Under the pieces are notes generated by a model that saw only the letters and a program-made list of their open reading frames with translations, did not search any database and was not told where the DNA came from. The position numbers were made by a program, and so were the translations under genes. 9,516 bases of DNA. Source: Propionibacteriaceae bacterium (GTDB lineage: Bacteria; Actinomycetota; Actinomycetes; Propionibacteriales; Propionibacteriaceae). Of this stretch, positions 1 to 6,368 are shown in pieces; the stretch's first letter is position 1, and every line of letters starts with the position of its first letter. The stretch spans positions 4,918 to 14,433 of the forward strand of contig JAUMYR010000066.1 of the NCBI GenBank assembly GCA_030528545.1, given 5' to 3'.

Positions 1-545
1 CCCAGGCCCCGGTTGAAACCCGCCTTGCGGGCGAAGATCTCGGCCAGGGTGCCGAACAGGATGAAGTTCTCGGCCAGGTCGGCGATATCAGCGTAATCGG
101 CCTTCTCCGCGAAACTCAGAGTCTCGCCGCCGAGGAAGGTCTTCATGATCTGTTCCAGCTTCGCCTGGTCCAGCTGCCGGGCGGCCGAGTAGGACTTGGC
201 CAGGATCTCACCGTGGCTGCGGTGGGAGCCGAAAACCTGGTCATCGGGGCTGAGCACCGCGGCCTGGCCCACGTAGGCGGCCTCCTGGCCCACACCCAGG
301 TGGGCGGGGCCGAGGTGGTTGTACTCGACGCCCTTCCACCCACCGGTGGTCTTGATGGAGTTCAGCATCGACTCGAAGGTGCGGACGACGATCATGTCCT
401 TGAGCATGTTCAGCAGGCCGTCGGCGCCGTGGCGGGCCAGTTCGGCCGCCCAGTCCAGCTCGTAGGCGTTGAGCGGGATGTCGGGGGTGGTGAGCACACC
501 GGCCTTGCGGACCTCGGCCGGGTTGACGATCAGTGACTTGGTCAT
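1..545 (-). CDS. 2-oxoacid dehydrogenase E1 component, N-terminal part (probably fused alpha/beta type); cut by left edge
   Basis: Translating the minus strand from ATG at 545-543 gives an open frame of 181 residues running off the window. Residues 45-115 look like the start of a thiamine-diphosphate E1: a [12 protein letters not shown] segment (79-90), then FGSHRSHGE (105-113), then [18 protein letters not shown] near residues 163-180. This wording, together with a roughly 45-residue N-terminal lead, resembles the long single-chain E1 proteins in which alpha and beta domains are fused. The beta half lies outside the window, so fusion is an inference. E1 decarboxylates the 2-oxoacid and passes the acyl group to the lipoyl domain of E2. 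It follows the E3 gene after 17 bases and is last of the visible operon. Its upstream sequence has only a purine-rich GAGAGA stretch and no strong Shine-Dalgarno. Substrate is not decidable here; pyruvate is the default guess. Confidence 0.88.
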   Translation of the reverse strand, partial: MTKSLIVNPAEVRKAGVLTTPDIPLNAYELDWAAELARHGADGLLNMLKDMIVVRTFESMLNSIKTTGGWKGVEYNHLGPAHLGVGQEAAYVGQAAVLSPDDQVFGSHRSHGEILAKSYSAARQLDQAKLEQIMKTFLGGETLSFAEKADYADIADLAENFILFGTLAEIFARKAGFNRGL

Positions 546-562
546 GTCTGTCTAGTTCTCTC

Positions 563-1939
563 TTATGCCTTGACCGCCCAGGCGGCCTCACGGATTACTT
601 CGGAAACGGTCGGGTGCGGGAACACGAGCTGGCGCAACTCGGTCAGATCCAGTTCGGTCTCCAGCACGGCCTGGGCACCCCAGATCATCTCGGAGGCGTA
701 AGCCCCCAGCACGTGGATGCCGAGCACCTGCCTGGTAGCGGCGTCCACGATCACCTTGGCCGCGCCAGGGGCCCGGAAACCGTTCTCGGCGATGAACCGA
801 CCGCTCATCTGGGCCGGCACCTTGCCGACCAGGACCTCGCGTCCCTCCCGCTTGGCCTGGGCCTCGGTCAGCCCGACCCCGGCCGCCTCGGGCAGCGAGT
901 ACAGGCACCAGGGCACGGTGTGCCAGCGCATGATCTCGCCCTTGCGGTGCGCCTGCGGGTCGAGGATGTTCGCGGCGGCGACCTCGCCCATGCGGTAGGC
1001 GGCGTGGGCGAGCAGGGAGCGTCCGGTGACATCGCCGATCGCCCACACGTTGGGCAGGTTGGTGCGCATCCGGTCGTCCACGACGACGCCGCGGCCGGAG
1101 TAGTCGAGTCCGGTGTTCTCGGCCCCCCACCCAGTCACCGCGGGTTTGCGTCCGACTGCCATGAGCACGACGTCGGCCTCGATGGTGTGGGTCTGCCCCT
1201 CCTTGGAATAAGTGACCGTGCCGCCGTCGAGGGATTCGACCTTGCATCCGAGGTTGAAGGTGATCTGCTTCATGGCCTTGCGCAGCTGTGCTGCCAGGTC
1301 ATCGTCGGCGAAGGGGACGATCTCGTCGAGCATCTCGATCACGGTCACCTCGGTGCCCAGCGTGGAGAAGAGGGACGCGAACTCGACCCCGATGACGCCA
1401 CCGCCGATGACCGCGAGCCGCTTGGGCACCTCGGGCAGGGCGAGGATGCCGGTGGAATCCACGACGGCCGGGTTATCGGCCGCGCCGGGGATCGGCGGCA
1501 TGACCGGAACCGAGCCGGTGGCCAGGATGACGTGTTCGCTGGTGTAGGTCTTCTCCCCCACCCGGACCTTGCCCGGACCCTCGAAGACGCCGTAGTCGTT
1601 GACGACGGTGACCCCGGCCTTCTTCTCGGCCATCCCGACGCCCGCGACCAGGCCCTTGACGACCTCGGCCTTCCAGGCCTGCATGCGGGACCAGTCGTAG
1701 CTGACCTCGCCCGCGCTGACCCCGAACTGGGCCCCCTCCAGCGCGTGCAGGTAGTGCTTGGCCGAGTTGAGCAGGGTCTTGGTCGGGATGCAGCCGACGT
1801 TGAGGCAGGTGCCGCCGAGGGCTTCGGCCTCGATCAGCAGCACCTTCTTCCCGGCGTGCCCCAGACGTTCAGCGGCGAGGTAGCCTCCGGGGCCGCCCCC
1901 AAGGACGATGATGTCGTAGTCAAAACTCATCTTGTTCAC
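563..1939 (-). CDS. lpdA: dihydrolipoyl dehydrogenase (E3)
   Basis: A flavoprotein disulfide reductase that reoxidises the dihydrolipoyl group of E2 and reduces NAD+. Residues (GTG start as 1): FAD-binding GGGPGG at 14-19; redox disulfide GGTCLNVGC with C45 and C50; NAD-binding GGGVIG at 179-184; second FAD motif AIGDV at 300-304; C-terminal dimer motif FPHPTVSE, giving the catalytic base H442 and E447. All hallmark residues are present, and 458 residues is normal for the family. The annotated GTG (1939-1937) overlaps the E2 stop as GTGA. An in-frame ATG three codons later (1930-1928) has GGGGTG about six bases before it and may be the true start, giving 455 residues. Being in the same operon as E2 and E1, it is probably dedicated to this complex. 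Confidence 0.97.
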   Translation of the reverse strand: MNKMSFDYDIIVLGGGPGGYLAAERLGHAGKKVLLIEAEALGGTCLNVGCIPTKTLLNSAKHYLHALEGAQFGVSAGEVSYDWSRMQAWKAEVVKGLVAGVGMAEKKAGVTVVNDYGVFEGPGKVRVGEKTYTSEHVILATGSVPVMPPIPGAADNPAVVDSTGILALPEVPKRLAVIGGGVIGVEFASLFSTLGTEVTVIEMLDEIVPFADDDLAAQLRKAMKQITFNLGCKVESLDGGTVTYSKEGQTHTIEADVVLMAVGRKPAVTGWGAENTGLDYSGRGVVVDDRMRTNLPNVWAIGDVTGRSLLAHAAYRMGEVAAANILDPQAHRKGEIMRWHTVPWCLYSLPEAAGVGLTEAQAKREGREVLVGKVPAQMSGRFIAENGFRAPGAAKVIVDAATRQVLGIHVLGAYASEMIWGAQAVLETELDLTELRQLVFPHPTVSEVIREAAWAVKA

Positions 1940-3243
1940 CCCAGCACCGTCACGTCGATGTTCTCGATGGCGAAGACCAGGTCCTTGAGGAAGCGGGCGG
2001 CGTCGGCGCCGTCGATGACCTGGTGGTCGGCGGTCAGCGAGAACCCGATCCGCTGCTGGACCCCGACCGAACCATCGGCGTTGACCACGGCGCGGGGGAA
2101 GATCGCGTCCACACCGAGGATCGCGGTCTGCGGCACGTTGATGAGCGGGGTGAAGCTCTCGATACCGAAGCTGCCGAGGTTGCTCACGGTGAAGGTGGCC
2201 CCGGCCAGCAGGTCCGGGTTGATCTTGCCCTCGATCGCGTCGTTGGCCAGCTGCTTGCTGACCGCCGAGAACTCCCGCAGGCTCATGGAGCAGGCGTGCC
2301 GCACCGTCGGGACGAGCAGTCCGCGCGGGGTGTCGCAGGCAAAGCCGAGGTGGACCTGCTCGAAGGTGCGCAGGACGCCGTTCTCCAGGTGGGCGTTGTG
2401 CACCGGGTGCTTGAGCAGCGTCTTGATAACGGCGAAGCCGACCAGGTCGCCGATGGTGACTCCGGAGAGCCCCAGGACCGGGTCGGAGCCCTTGAGCCGC
2501 TTGCGAAGCGCCAGCAGGCCCGCAGCGTTGGCAGTCGAGGTATAGGTGAGCTGCGCCGAGGTGGCCAGCGAGTTCATCATGCGCTCGGCGACGATCTTGC
2601 GGATTCCCTTGAGCGGGGTGTCGGTGTAGGCGCCGGGGAACTCCGCGGTGGCCGCGAGGGCCGGGGACGCGGCGGACGGGGCGCTGGAGGCAGCCTCGCG
2701 GTCGGCCGCGGTGAGGCGTCCGCCCAGGCCGGTGCCGGCCGGCGCGGAAGCGATGGCAGCGACGACGTCGCGTTCGATGACCCGTCCACGCGGGCCACTA
2801 CCCTCAGTCACCGAGGCGAGGTCGATGCCCTTGTCCGAGGCGAGATTGCGGGCGCGAGGGCTGACCGCGCCAGTCGCCGCGGCCGCGGTGGCGGCGGGCG
2901 TCACCGGTGCGGCTTCCTGGGTGGGGGCGGCCTCGGCCTCCGGGGCCGCCTCGGCGGCCGCCGGGGCCGGGCTCAGGCCGAGTGCCGCCTCGTCCACGGC
3001 CTCGCCGGGTTCCCCGAGGATGACGATCGGCTCTTTGACCGGCACGTCATCGCCCTCGTTCCACAAGATCTTGAGCACGGTGCCAGCGTCGGTGCTCGGC
3101 ACGTCCATGGACGCCTTATCGGTCTCGATGGAGCACAGCACGGTGTTGACATCGACGGTGTCACCTACCGCGACTTCCCACGAGATGATCAGGCACGACT
3201 CGACGCTGTTGCCGAGTTGTGGCATCACCACTACTTTGGCCAT
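1936..3243 (-). CDS. dihydrolipoamide acyltransferase (E2) of a 2-oxoacid dehydrogenase complex
   Basis: The core subunit, which moves the acyl group from E1 to CoA on a swinging lipoyl arm. Domain order: one lipoyl domain (residues 1-80, attachment lysine K43 in ETDKASMDV); an Ala/Pro/Glu-rich flexible linker (about 90-125); a peripheral-subunit-binding domain (about 127-165, with SPRARNLA and GSGPRGRV); a second Ala/Ser-rich linker; and a catalytic domain (about 205-435). The active-site motif is DHQVIDG (406-412), keeping His407 and Asp411 but with Gln where DHR-x-x-DG is usual. The 435-residue length suits a single-lipoyl E2. ATG at 3243-3241 is preceded by AGGAGG five bases upstream, a strong ribosome site. 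It starts 9 bases after the DeoR-family gene and overlaps the E3 start by 4 bases. Acetyltransferase is likely but other 2-oxoacids cannot be excluded. Confidence 0.95.
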   Translation of the reverse strand: MAKVVVMPQLGNSVESCLIISWEVAVGDTVDVNTVLCSIETDKASMDVPSTDAGTVLKILWNEGDDVPVKEPIVILGEPGEAVDEAALGLSPAPAAAEAAPEAEAAPTQEAAPVTPAATAAAATGAVSPRARNLASDKGIDLASVTEGSGPRGRVIERDVVAAIASAPAGTGLGGRLTAADREAASSAPSAASPALAATAEFPGAYTDTPLKGIRKIVAERMMNSLATSAQLTYTSTANAAGLLALRKRLKGSDPVLGLSGVTIGDLVGFAVIKTLLKHPVHNAHLENGVLRTFEQVHLGFACDTPRGLLVPTVRHACSMSLREFSAVSKQLANDAIEGKINPDLLAGATFTVSNLGSFGIESFTPLINVPQTAILGVDAIFPRAVVNADGSVGVQQRIGFSLTADHQVIDGADAARFLKDLVFAIENIDVTVLG

Positions 3244-3252
3244 TCATTCCTC

Positions 3253-4017
3253 CTAGACGACGCGGACTTCCGCGTGTTCTTGCAATTCATCCACGGCAGC
3301 AGCGGGGATACCGGAATCAGTGATGATCCCGGTCACCTCGCTCAGCTTGAGAAAACTCACGAAACCGGCGCGCCCGAACTTGGACGAGTCGGCGACCAGC
3401 CAGGTCTGTTCGGCGCGTTGCCTCATCAGAGTGGCCACCTGACCTCCTTCGACGAGCTGGGTCGTCAGGCCACGCTCCACGCTGAACCCGTCGGTGCCGA
3501 GGAACGCGATGCGGGCGTTGAAGTCGTTGATCGAGCGTTCGGCGACGGGGCCGACGAGGGATTCCGACTCGGGGCGGAACACTCCCCCGGTCAGGATGAT
3601 GTTGAGGCTCGGGTTGAGACGCGCATTGGCGAACACCAGGGTCGAGTTCGTGACGACCTGGACGCGGCGCTTACCCATCAGCATCCGGGGGATGATCGCG
3701 CACGTCGTGCCAGCCTCGATCATCACCCGGTCGTAGTCGTCGACCATCGCGGCGGCGGCCGCGGCGATGCGTTCCTTCTCCCCCACCCGGTCGGCCTGGC
3801 GCAGCCGGATGTTCTTGAACGCCGTCGGTTTGGCCCCGCCACGGGTGCGGATGAGCAGCCCCTCGTCCTCAAGGCCCTGCAAAGTCGAGCGGACGGTCAC
3901 CTCGGACAGCCCAAGCTCCTCGGCCAGACCGGAGACGCTGACCTCTCCGGCTGCCGCCAACCGGTCGAGAATGAAGCTGGCCCGCTCCGCGCGTTCCACC
4001 GTCACCGTCACCGCCAC
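3253..4017 (-). CDS. DeoR-family transcriptional regulator
   Basis: The N-terminal winged helix-turn-helix spans about residues 10-65 (EVSVSGLAEELGLSEVTVRS, then GLLIRTRGGAK). The C-terminal DeoR sensor domain (about 75-235) shows the usual sugar-phosphate pocket landmarks: EAGTT (101-105), VVTNS (121-125), ILTGG (141-145), FLGTDGF (172-178) and ADSSKFG (209-215). DeoR proteins typically bind phosphorylated sugars and repress nearby operons. Here the gene heads the E2-E3-E1 operon, so it is the likely regulator of that complex and of itself. The recognition helix reads TVRSTLQ where the family normally has TIRRDL. The first codon is GTG at 4017; GTG codons also lie in frame at 4011, 4005 and 3999. 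GTG 4011 has AAGG six bases upstream and may be the real start (252 residues). The stop lies 9 bases before the E2 ATG. Confidence 0.93.
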   Translation of the reverse strand: MAVTVTVERAERASFILDRLAAAGEVSVSGLAEELGLSEVTVRSTLQGLEDEGLLIRTRGGAKPTAFKNIRLRQADRVGEKERIAAAAAAMVDDYDRVMIEAGTTCAIIPRMLMGKRRVQVVTNSTLVFANARLNPSLNIILTGGVFRPESESLVGPVAERSINDFNARIAFLGTDGFSVERGLTTQLVEGGQVATLMRQRAEQTWLVADSSKFGRAGFVSFLKLSEVTGIITDSGIPAAAVDELQEHAEVRVV

Positions 4018-4029
4018 CCTTGCGTTTAG

Positions 4030-4050
4030 CTTTCGTTCTACTTACGAAAG
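4030..4050. promoter_or_regulatory. candidate DeoR-family operator (inverted repeat)
   Basis: CTTTCGT (4030-4036), a 7-base spacer, then ACGAAAG (4044-4050) form a perfect inverted repeat with 7-bp arms. It sits 12 bases upstream of the GTG of the DeoR-family gene and downstream of the candidate promoter. TTTC/GAAA-containing repeats near the regulator's own start are typical of DeoR-family operators. Related partial copies lie close by: ACTTTCTG at 4051-4058 and ACCGAAA at 4081-4087. Binding by this regulator is inferred from position and symmetry. Confidence 0.5.
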
Positions 4051-4066
4051 ACTTTCTGTAGCACTC

Positions 4067-4095
4067 ACACTACTCGGTAGACCGAAACCCCGCAA
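4067..4095 (-). promoter_or_regulatory. candidate sigma-70 type promoter of the DeoR-E2-E3-E1 operon
   Basis: Read on the minus strand, TTGCGG (4095-4090) and TAGTGT (4072-4067) are separated by 17 bases, fitting a -35/-10 pair with the loose TANNNT -10 of actinobacteria. Transcription would begin near 4060, placing the palindrome at 4030-4050 just inside the transcript, where a bound repressor could block initiation or early elongation. Each hexamer matches consensus only partly. Confidence 0.4.
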
Positions 4096-4300
4096 GGACT
4101 CCCCCTTCGCCTGCTCAAACCTGCTGCGCACCTTGCCACCCCGGCCTCTAAGCGCCTTCGCGGGCCTTCTCCGGCTCGCTGCTGCGAAACCGGAGCTCCT
4201 CGTCCGGCCGCCCGCACCCGGGGCAGCCCCGCGGGCCCCGTCGCGGCCGCTTCGCCCGGGCCACCGGGCCCCAAGGAGACAAGCGTGAGATCTCCTCCGG
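4096..4300. other. GC-rich intergenic stretch with several hairpins, no convincing gene
   Basis: This is the middle of the 312-base gap between the divergent DeoR and HAD genes. It is more GC-rich than its flanks and contains potential hairpins. CTCCGG 4169-4174 pairs with CCGGAG 4190-4195. CCC+GGGG 4217-4223 pairs with CCCC and GGG at 4227-4230 and 4233-4235 across a 2-base bulge. GCCCGG 4254-4259 pairs with CCGGGC 4264-4269 around a 4-base loop. AGGAGA 4274-4279 pairs with TCTCCT 4291-4296. None is followed by a T-run. Open frames here on the minus strand show no recognisable protein. A structured leader or small RNA is possible but unsupported. Confidence 0.3.
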
Positions 4301-4320
4301 TTGGGATGCCGGGGTCTTAG
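4285..4320 (+). CDS. possible 11-codon upstream ORF before the HAD gene
   Basis: GTG at 4285 opens an 11-residue frame (MRSPPVGMPGS) ending at TAG 4318-4320. It is preceded by AAGGAG (4273-4278) with a six-base spacer, the best ribosome-binding site in this gap. It is in the same frame as the HAD gene, whose GTG lies nine bases after the stop. It could be a leader peptide or chance: the peptide has no known motif, and the proposed HAD promoter at 4318 would not transcribe it. Confidence 0.2.
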   Translation: MRSPPVGMPGS

Positions 4321-4323
4321 GGT
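4318..4323 (+). promoter_or_regulatory. candidate -10 element for leaderless transcription of the HAD gene
   Basis: TAGGGT fits the actinobacterial TANNNT -10 pattern, and exactly six bases (AAAGAT) separate it from the GTG at 4330. That spacing would put the transcript's first base at the start codon, as in leaderless mRNAs, which are common in actinobacteria. The weak Shine-Dalgarno before this GTG agrees. No clear -35 is seen. Confidence 0.4.
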
Positions 4324-4329
4324 AAAGAT

Positions 4330-5151
4330 GTGCACGTATCGCGTTGGTATGACGGTTATGTATTCGACCTGGACGGGACGATCTATCTGGGCGAGGAACT
4401 GCTGCCCAGCGTCTCGCGGACCCTGACCGCGTTGCGTGAGCGCGGCGCCCGCGTCCGGTTCCTCAGCAACAACCCGACCAAAGACCCCGGACAGTACCTG
4501 GACAAGCTACACCGGCTGGGAATCCAGGCCAGCCCCGATGAGATCACCAACACCATCGTCACGACGATCGGTTGGCTAGGCGACCACCGCCCAGGGGCGA
4601 CGGTGTTCCCGATCGCCGAACAGCCCCTCCAGCGGGCGCTGAGCGCGGCGGGGTTCACGCTGAGCGAAGATCCTTCCCAGATCGATGTGGTCATCTCCTC
4701 CTACGACCGCACCTTCGATTACCGCAAGCTTCAGATCGCTTTCGACGCCATCTGGTATCACAAACGCGCGATCCTGATCGAGACCAACCCCGACCGCTAC
4801 TGCCCCTTCCCCGGCGGGCGGGGGGAACCGGACGCGGCAGCCATCACGGCGGCCATCGAGACCTGCACCGGTACCCGGTGCGTCGCCAGCCTGGGGAAGC
4901 CCTCGCACCTCATGGCCGCTGAAGCTATCCGGGGGTGGAACCTTGACCCGTGCGATGTCTTGATGGTCGGGGACCGGCTCTACACCGACATCGCGATGGC
5001 TCTCGACGCGGGATTCGCCTCGGCATTCGTCCTCACCGGGGACAGCACCCTCGACGACCTCGCGGCGCTGCCCACCCACCGGCACCCGACATATGTGGTG
5101 GAACGCCTAGAGGGGATCCTCCCAAACCGCGGGGCTGACGCTGGCCGGTAG
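4330..5151 (+). CDS. HAD-superfamily subclass IIA phosphatase, NagD-like
   Basis: All four HAD motifs are visible: motif I FDLDGT with nucleophile D13 and acid/base D15; motif II SNN at 46-48; motif III lysine K190 in LGKPS; motif IV GDRLYTD with D215 and D220. The roughly 110-residue insert between motifs II and III is the C2-type cap, with TNPD (152-155) and PGG (161-163) as in NagD and p-nitrophenyl phosphatase relatives. The 273-residue length is typical. These enzymes dephosphorylate small phosphorylated metabolites (sugar or nucleoside phosphates, phosphoglycolate); the exact substrate is not readable. The GTG start puts motif I at the expected distance from the N-terminus. The gene stands alone, divergent from the DeoR operon and convergent with the AlkD-like gene, so co-regulation through the shared intergenic region is possible but unproven. 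Confidence 0.93.
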   Translation: MHVSRWYDGYVFDLDGTIYLGEELLPSVSRTLTALRERGARVRFLSNNPTKDPGQYLDKLHRLGIQASPDEITNTIVTTIGWLGDHRPGATVFPIAEQPLQRALSAAGFTLSEDPSQIDVVISSYDRTFDYRKLQIAFDAIWYHKRAILIETNPDRYCPFPGGRGEPDAAAITAAIETCTGTRCVASLGKPSHLMAAEAIRGWNLDPCDVLMVGDRLYTDIAMALDAGFASAFVLTGDSTLDDLAALPTHRHPTYVVERLEGILPNRGADAGR

Positions 5152-5179
5152 GCCGCGGCCCGGTTTGGAGGCTGCCACC

Positions 5180-5869
5180 TCACAAATATTTGGACGCCTC
5201 CCGGACGCTGAGCGTGCTGAGACCGTCGCGATGAGCCTCGAGGAAAGCCCGCACCCAGTCAGGACAGACCCGGGCGTACTGGCGTAGCGCCCATCCGATC
5301 GCCTTGCGGATGAAGAACTCCGCCCCGAAGTCTGACCCGATCAGGTTGTGGCGGATGCACCGCTCCAGCAGCTCGGCATCGGTATCTGACCCGCGCTGTA
5401 ACTGACTGAGAATCGCCACCCGCCGCAGCCAGAGATTATCGGCGGCGGCCCACCGGACGATCGCCGCGGTGGTGGGGTCCGGGTCGGCGACAAGGATCGC
5501 TTCGAGGACATGGGCGGTCTCGTCCACCAGGTCCCACCAGGCCCCCGTCACCACCAGGTGCCTCACCAGCGGCAGCGCCTCGGACCTCAGCCAGGGACGC
5601 GACGACCGGTGTCGCAGCACCGCCAGCGCGGCATAGCGTTCCTCGCGGTGAGTGGCCTCGTCCCACAGCTCCCGGACGGCCGCCTCCCAGGAGGCCCGGT
5701 CCGCCGGTACGCGGGTGGCAAGAGCGGCGCCGGTGAGCTGACGGACCCTCGGCACACCCACGCCGTAGAAGGGCATCGCCGATTTCATGTAGGCCTGCTG
5801 GCTGGCGGCCCGTTCCGGGTCGGCCAGCCCGGCCAGCCCGGCCCGGACGAAGGCCGCGATCTCGTTCAT
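5180..5869 (-). CDS. DNA alkylation repair protein, AlkD-like HEAT-repeat glycosylase
   Basis: A 229-residue, all-helical protein of the AlkD family, glycosylases that remove alkylated bases such as N3- and N7-alkylpurines. The signature FFIRKAIGWALRQYAR (about 186-201) is diagnostic. The WWDLVDE segment (111-117) corresponds to the catalytic region of Bacillus AlkD: W112 and D116 have the same four-residue spacing as its W109 and catalytic D113, and W193 may match its W187. This correspondence is from memory, not alignment. I place the start at ATG 5869-5867 because it overlaps the upstream stop as ATGA and has GGAGG four bases before it. A longer in-frame extension to 5983 only reads the upstream gene out of frame. 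Residues 10-16 (AGLAGLA) come from a small near-tandem DNA repeat. It is the second gene of a coupled pair with the YjbR-family gene. Confidence 0.93.
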   Translation of the reverse strand: MNEIAAFVRAGLAGLADPERAASQQAYMKSAMPFYGVGVPRVRQLTGAALATRVPADRASWEAAVRELWDEATHREERYAALAVLRHRSSRPWLRSEALPLVRHLVVTGAWWDLVDETAHVLEAILVADPDPTTAAIVRWAAADNLWLRRVAILSQLQRGSDTDAELLERCIRHNLIGSDFGAEFFIRKAIGWALRQYARVCPDWVRAFLEAHRDGLSTLSVREASKYL

Positions 5870-6243
5870 CGGGCCTCCAGCTGAGCGATCAGCCGCTTGC
5901 CCGCAGTCTGACGGTAGGACTCCTCGATCAGTTCGGCGGCCTCGGTCCAGTCGCTGTCCGCACCCAGCAGGAGCCCGATCCATCCGGAGGGACCGATGTA
6001 CATCGGCACCTGGGCCCGCCCGGATTGAAGCAAAGCGAGGCGCTCCGGCTCGGGCAGCAGGACCGCCAGGGACTGGGGATCGCAGACAATGCCCCCGTCC
6101 TGTTTGAAGGGCATGCCCCAGTAGGCAAAGACCCTCCTGGTGTAGAAGGCAGGCATCCCCACGACGCGCTTTTCCCTGGCACCGGGCAGGGCCAGCGCGA
6201 TCTCGCGGATCCGCTCCAGGCAGGGGTCAGCGTCGGCAATCAT
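5866..6243 (-). CDS. MmcQ/YjbR (DUF419) family protein
   Basis: A 125-residue protein with the YjbR/MmcQ fold pattern: N-terminal helix with LALPGA (17-22); PAFYTRRVFAY strand region (31-41); central CDPQSLAVLLPEPE (54-67); PMYIGPSGWIGLLLG (80-94); and C-terminal DWTEAAELIEESYRQTA (98-114). The WI-x-L and ESY elements are the family's most recognisable features. These proteins resemble CyaY-like double-wing DNA-binding folds, but a cellular role is not established. I chose ATG 6243-6241 because homologues begin close to this helix and a -10-like GATAAT lies six bases upstream; 13 extra upstream codons are in frame but unlike the family. Its stop overlaps the AlkD-like start as ATGA, so the two are probably translated together. 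A repair link is inferred only from that pairing. Confidence 0.87.
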   Translation of the reverse strand: MIADADPCLERIREIALALPGAREKRVVGMPAFYTRRVFAYWGMPFKQDGGIVCDPQSLAVLLPEPERLALLQSGRAQVPMYIGPSGWIGLLLGADSDWTEAAELIEESYRQTAGKRLIAQLEAR

Positions 6244-6249
6244 GAGGCC

Positions 6250-6255
6250 ATTATC
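6250..6255 (-). promoter_or_regulatory. candidate -10 element for leaderless transcription of the YjbR-AlkD pair
   Basis: On the minus strand GATAAT is followed by exactly six bases (GGCCTC) and then the ATG at 6243. This is five of six matches to TATAAT, at the distance expected for a leaderless start. No Shine-Dalgarno is visible before this ATG. There is no clear -35; CTGTTT at 6277-6272 is a weak option at 16 bases. Confidence 0.4.
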
Positions 6256-6330
6256 GTCTGCTGGCTGTCTCAAACAGCGCAACGACCGGGATCAGCACTT
6301 TTCAACGGATGGGTTTCTGCGATAGCAAGC

Positions 6331-6357
6331 TGTCGATCTGGCGCCTACTCAATCGTC
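6331..6357 (+). promoter_or_regulatory. candidate ECF42-type promoter of the YCII-sigma operon
   Basis: TGTCGA (6331-6336) and CGTC (6354-6357) are separated by 17 bases. As I recall, the ECF42 sigma group in Streptomyces recognises TGTCGA at -35 and CGA/TC at -10, directing expression of DGPF/YCII genes and of the sigma gene itself. The site lies upstream of exactly that gene pair, with transcription expected near 6364 and a leader of about 60 bases. Binding is not shown by sequence alone. Confidence 0.65.
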
Positions 6358-6368
6358 ATACTAGGTGA

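Noticed and set aside
533..2545. Long plus-strand open frame (about 670 codons) opposite the E3 and E2 genes
   Set aside because: It is the antisense shadow of GC-biased codons in two clearly recognised genes; its translation has no recognisable domain.
2023..4029. Long plus-strand open frame opposite the E2 and DeoR genes
   Set aside because: Same cause: low-complexity Gly/Arg/Asp-rich translation with no motif, opposite well-supported genes.
4042..4335. Minus-strand open frames in the DeoR-HAD gap
   Set aside because: The Arg/Gly/Ala-rich translations look random, run through the promoter and hairpin region, and lack a family match.
5143..5160. GGCCG/CGGCC hairpin at the HAD stop codon as a terminator
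   Set aside because: The stem is only 5 bp and has no following T-run, so it is not enough to call a terminator between the convergent genes.
5821..5845. Near-tandem GGCCAGCCC repeat
   Set aside because: It encodes AGLAGLA inside the AlkD-like protein and is explained by codon bias.
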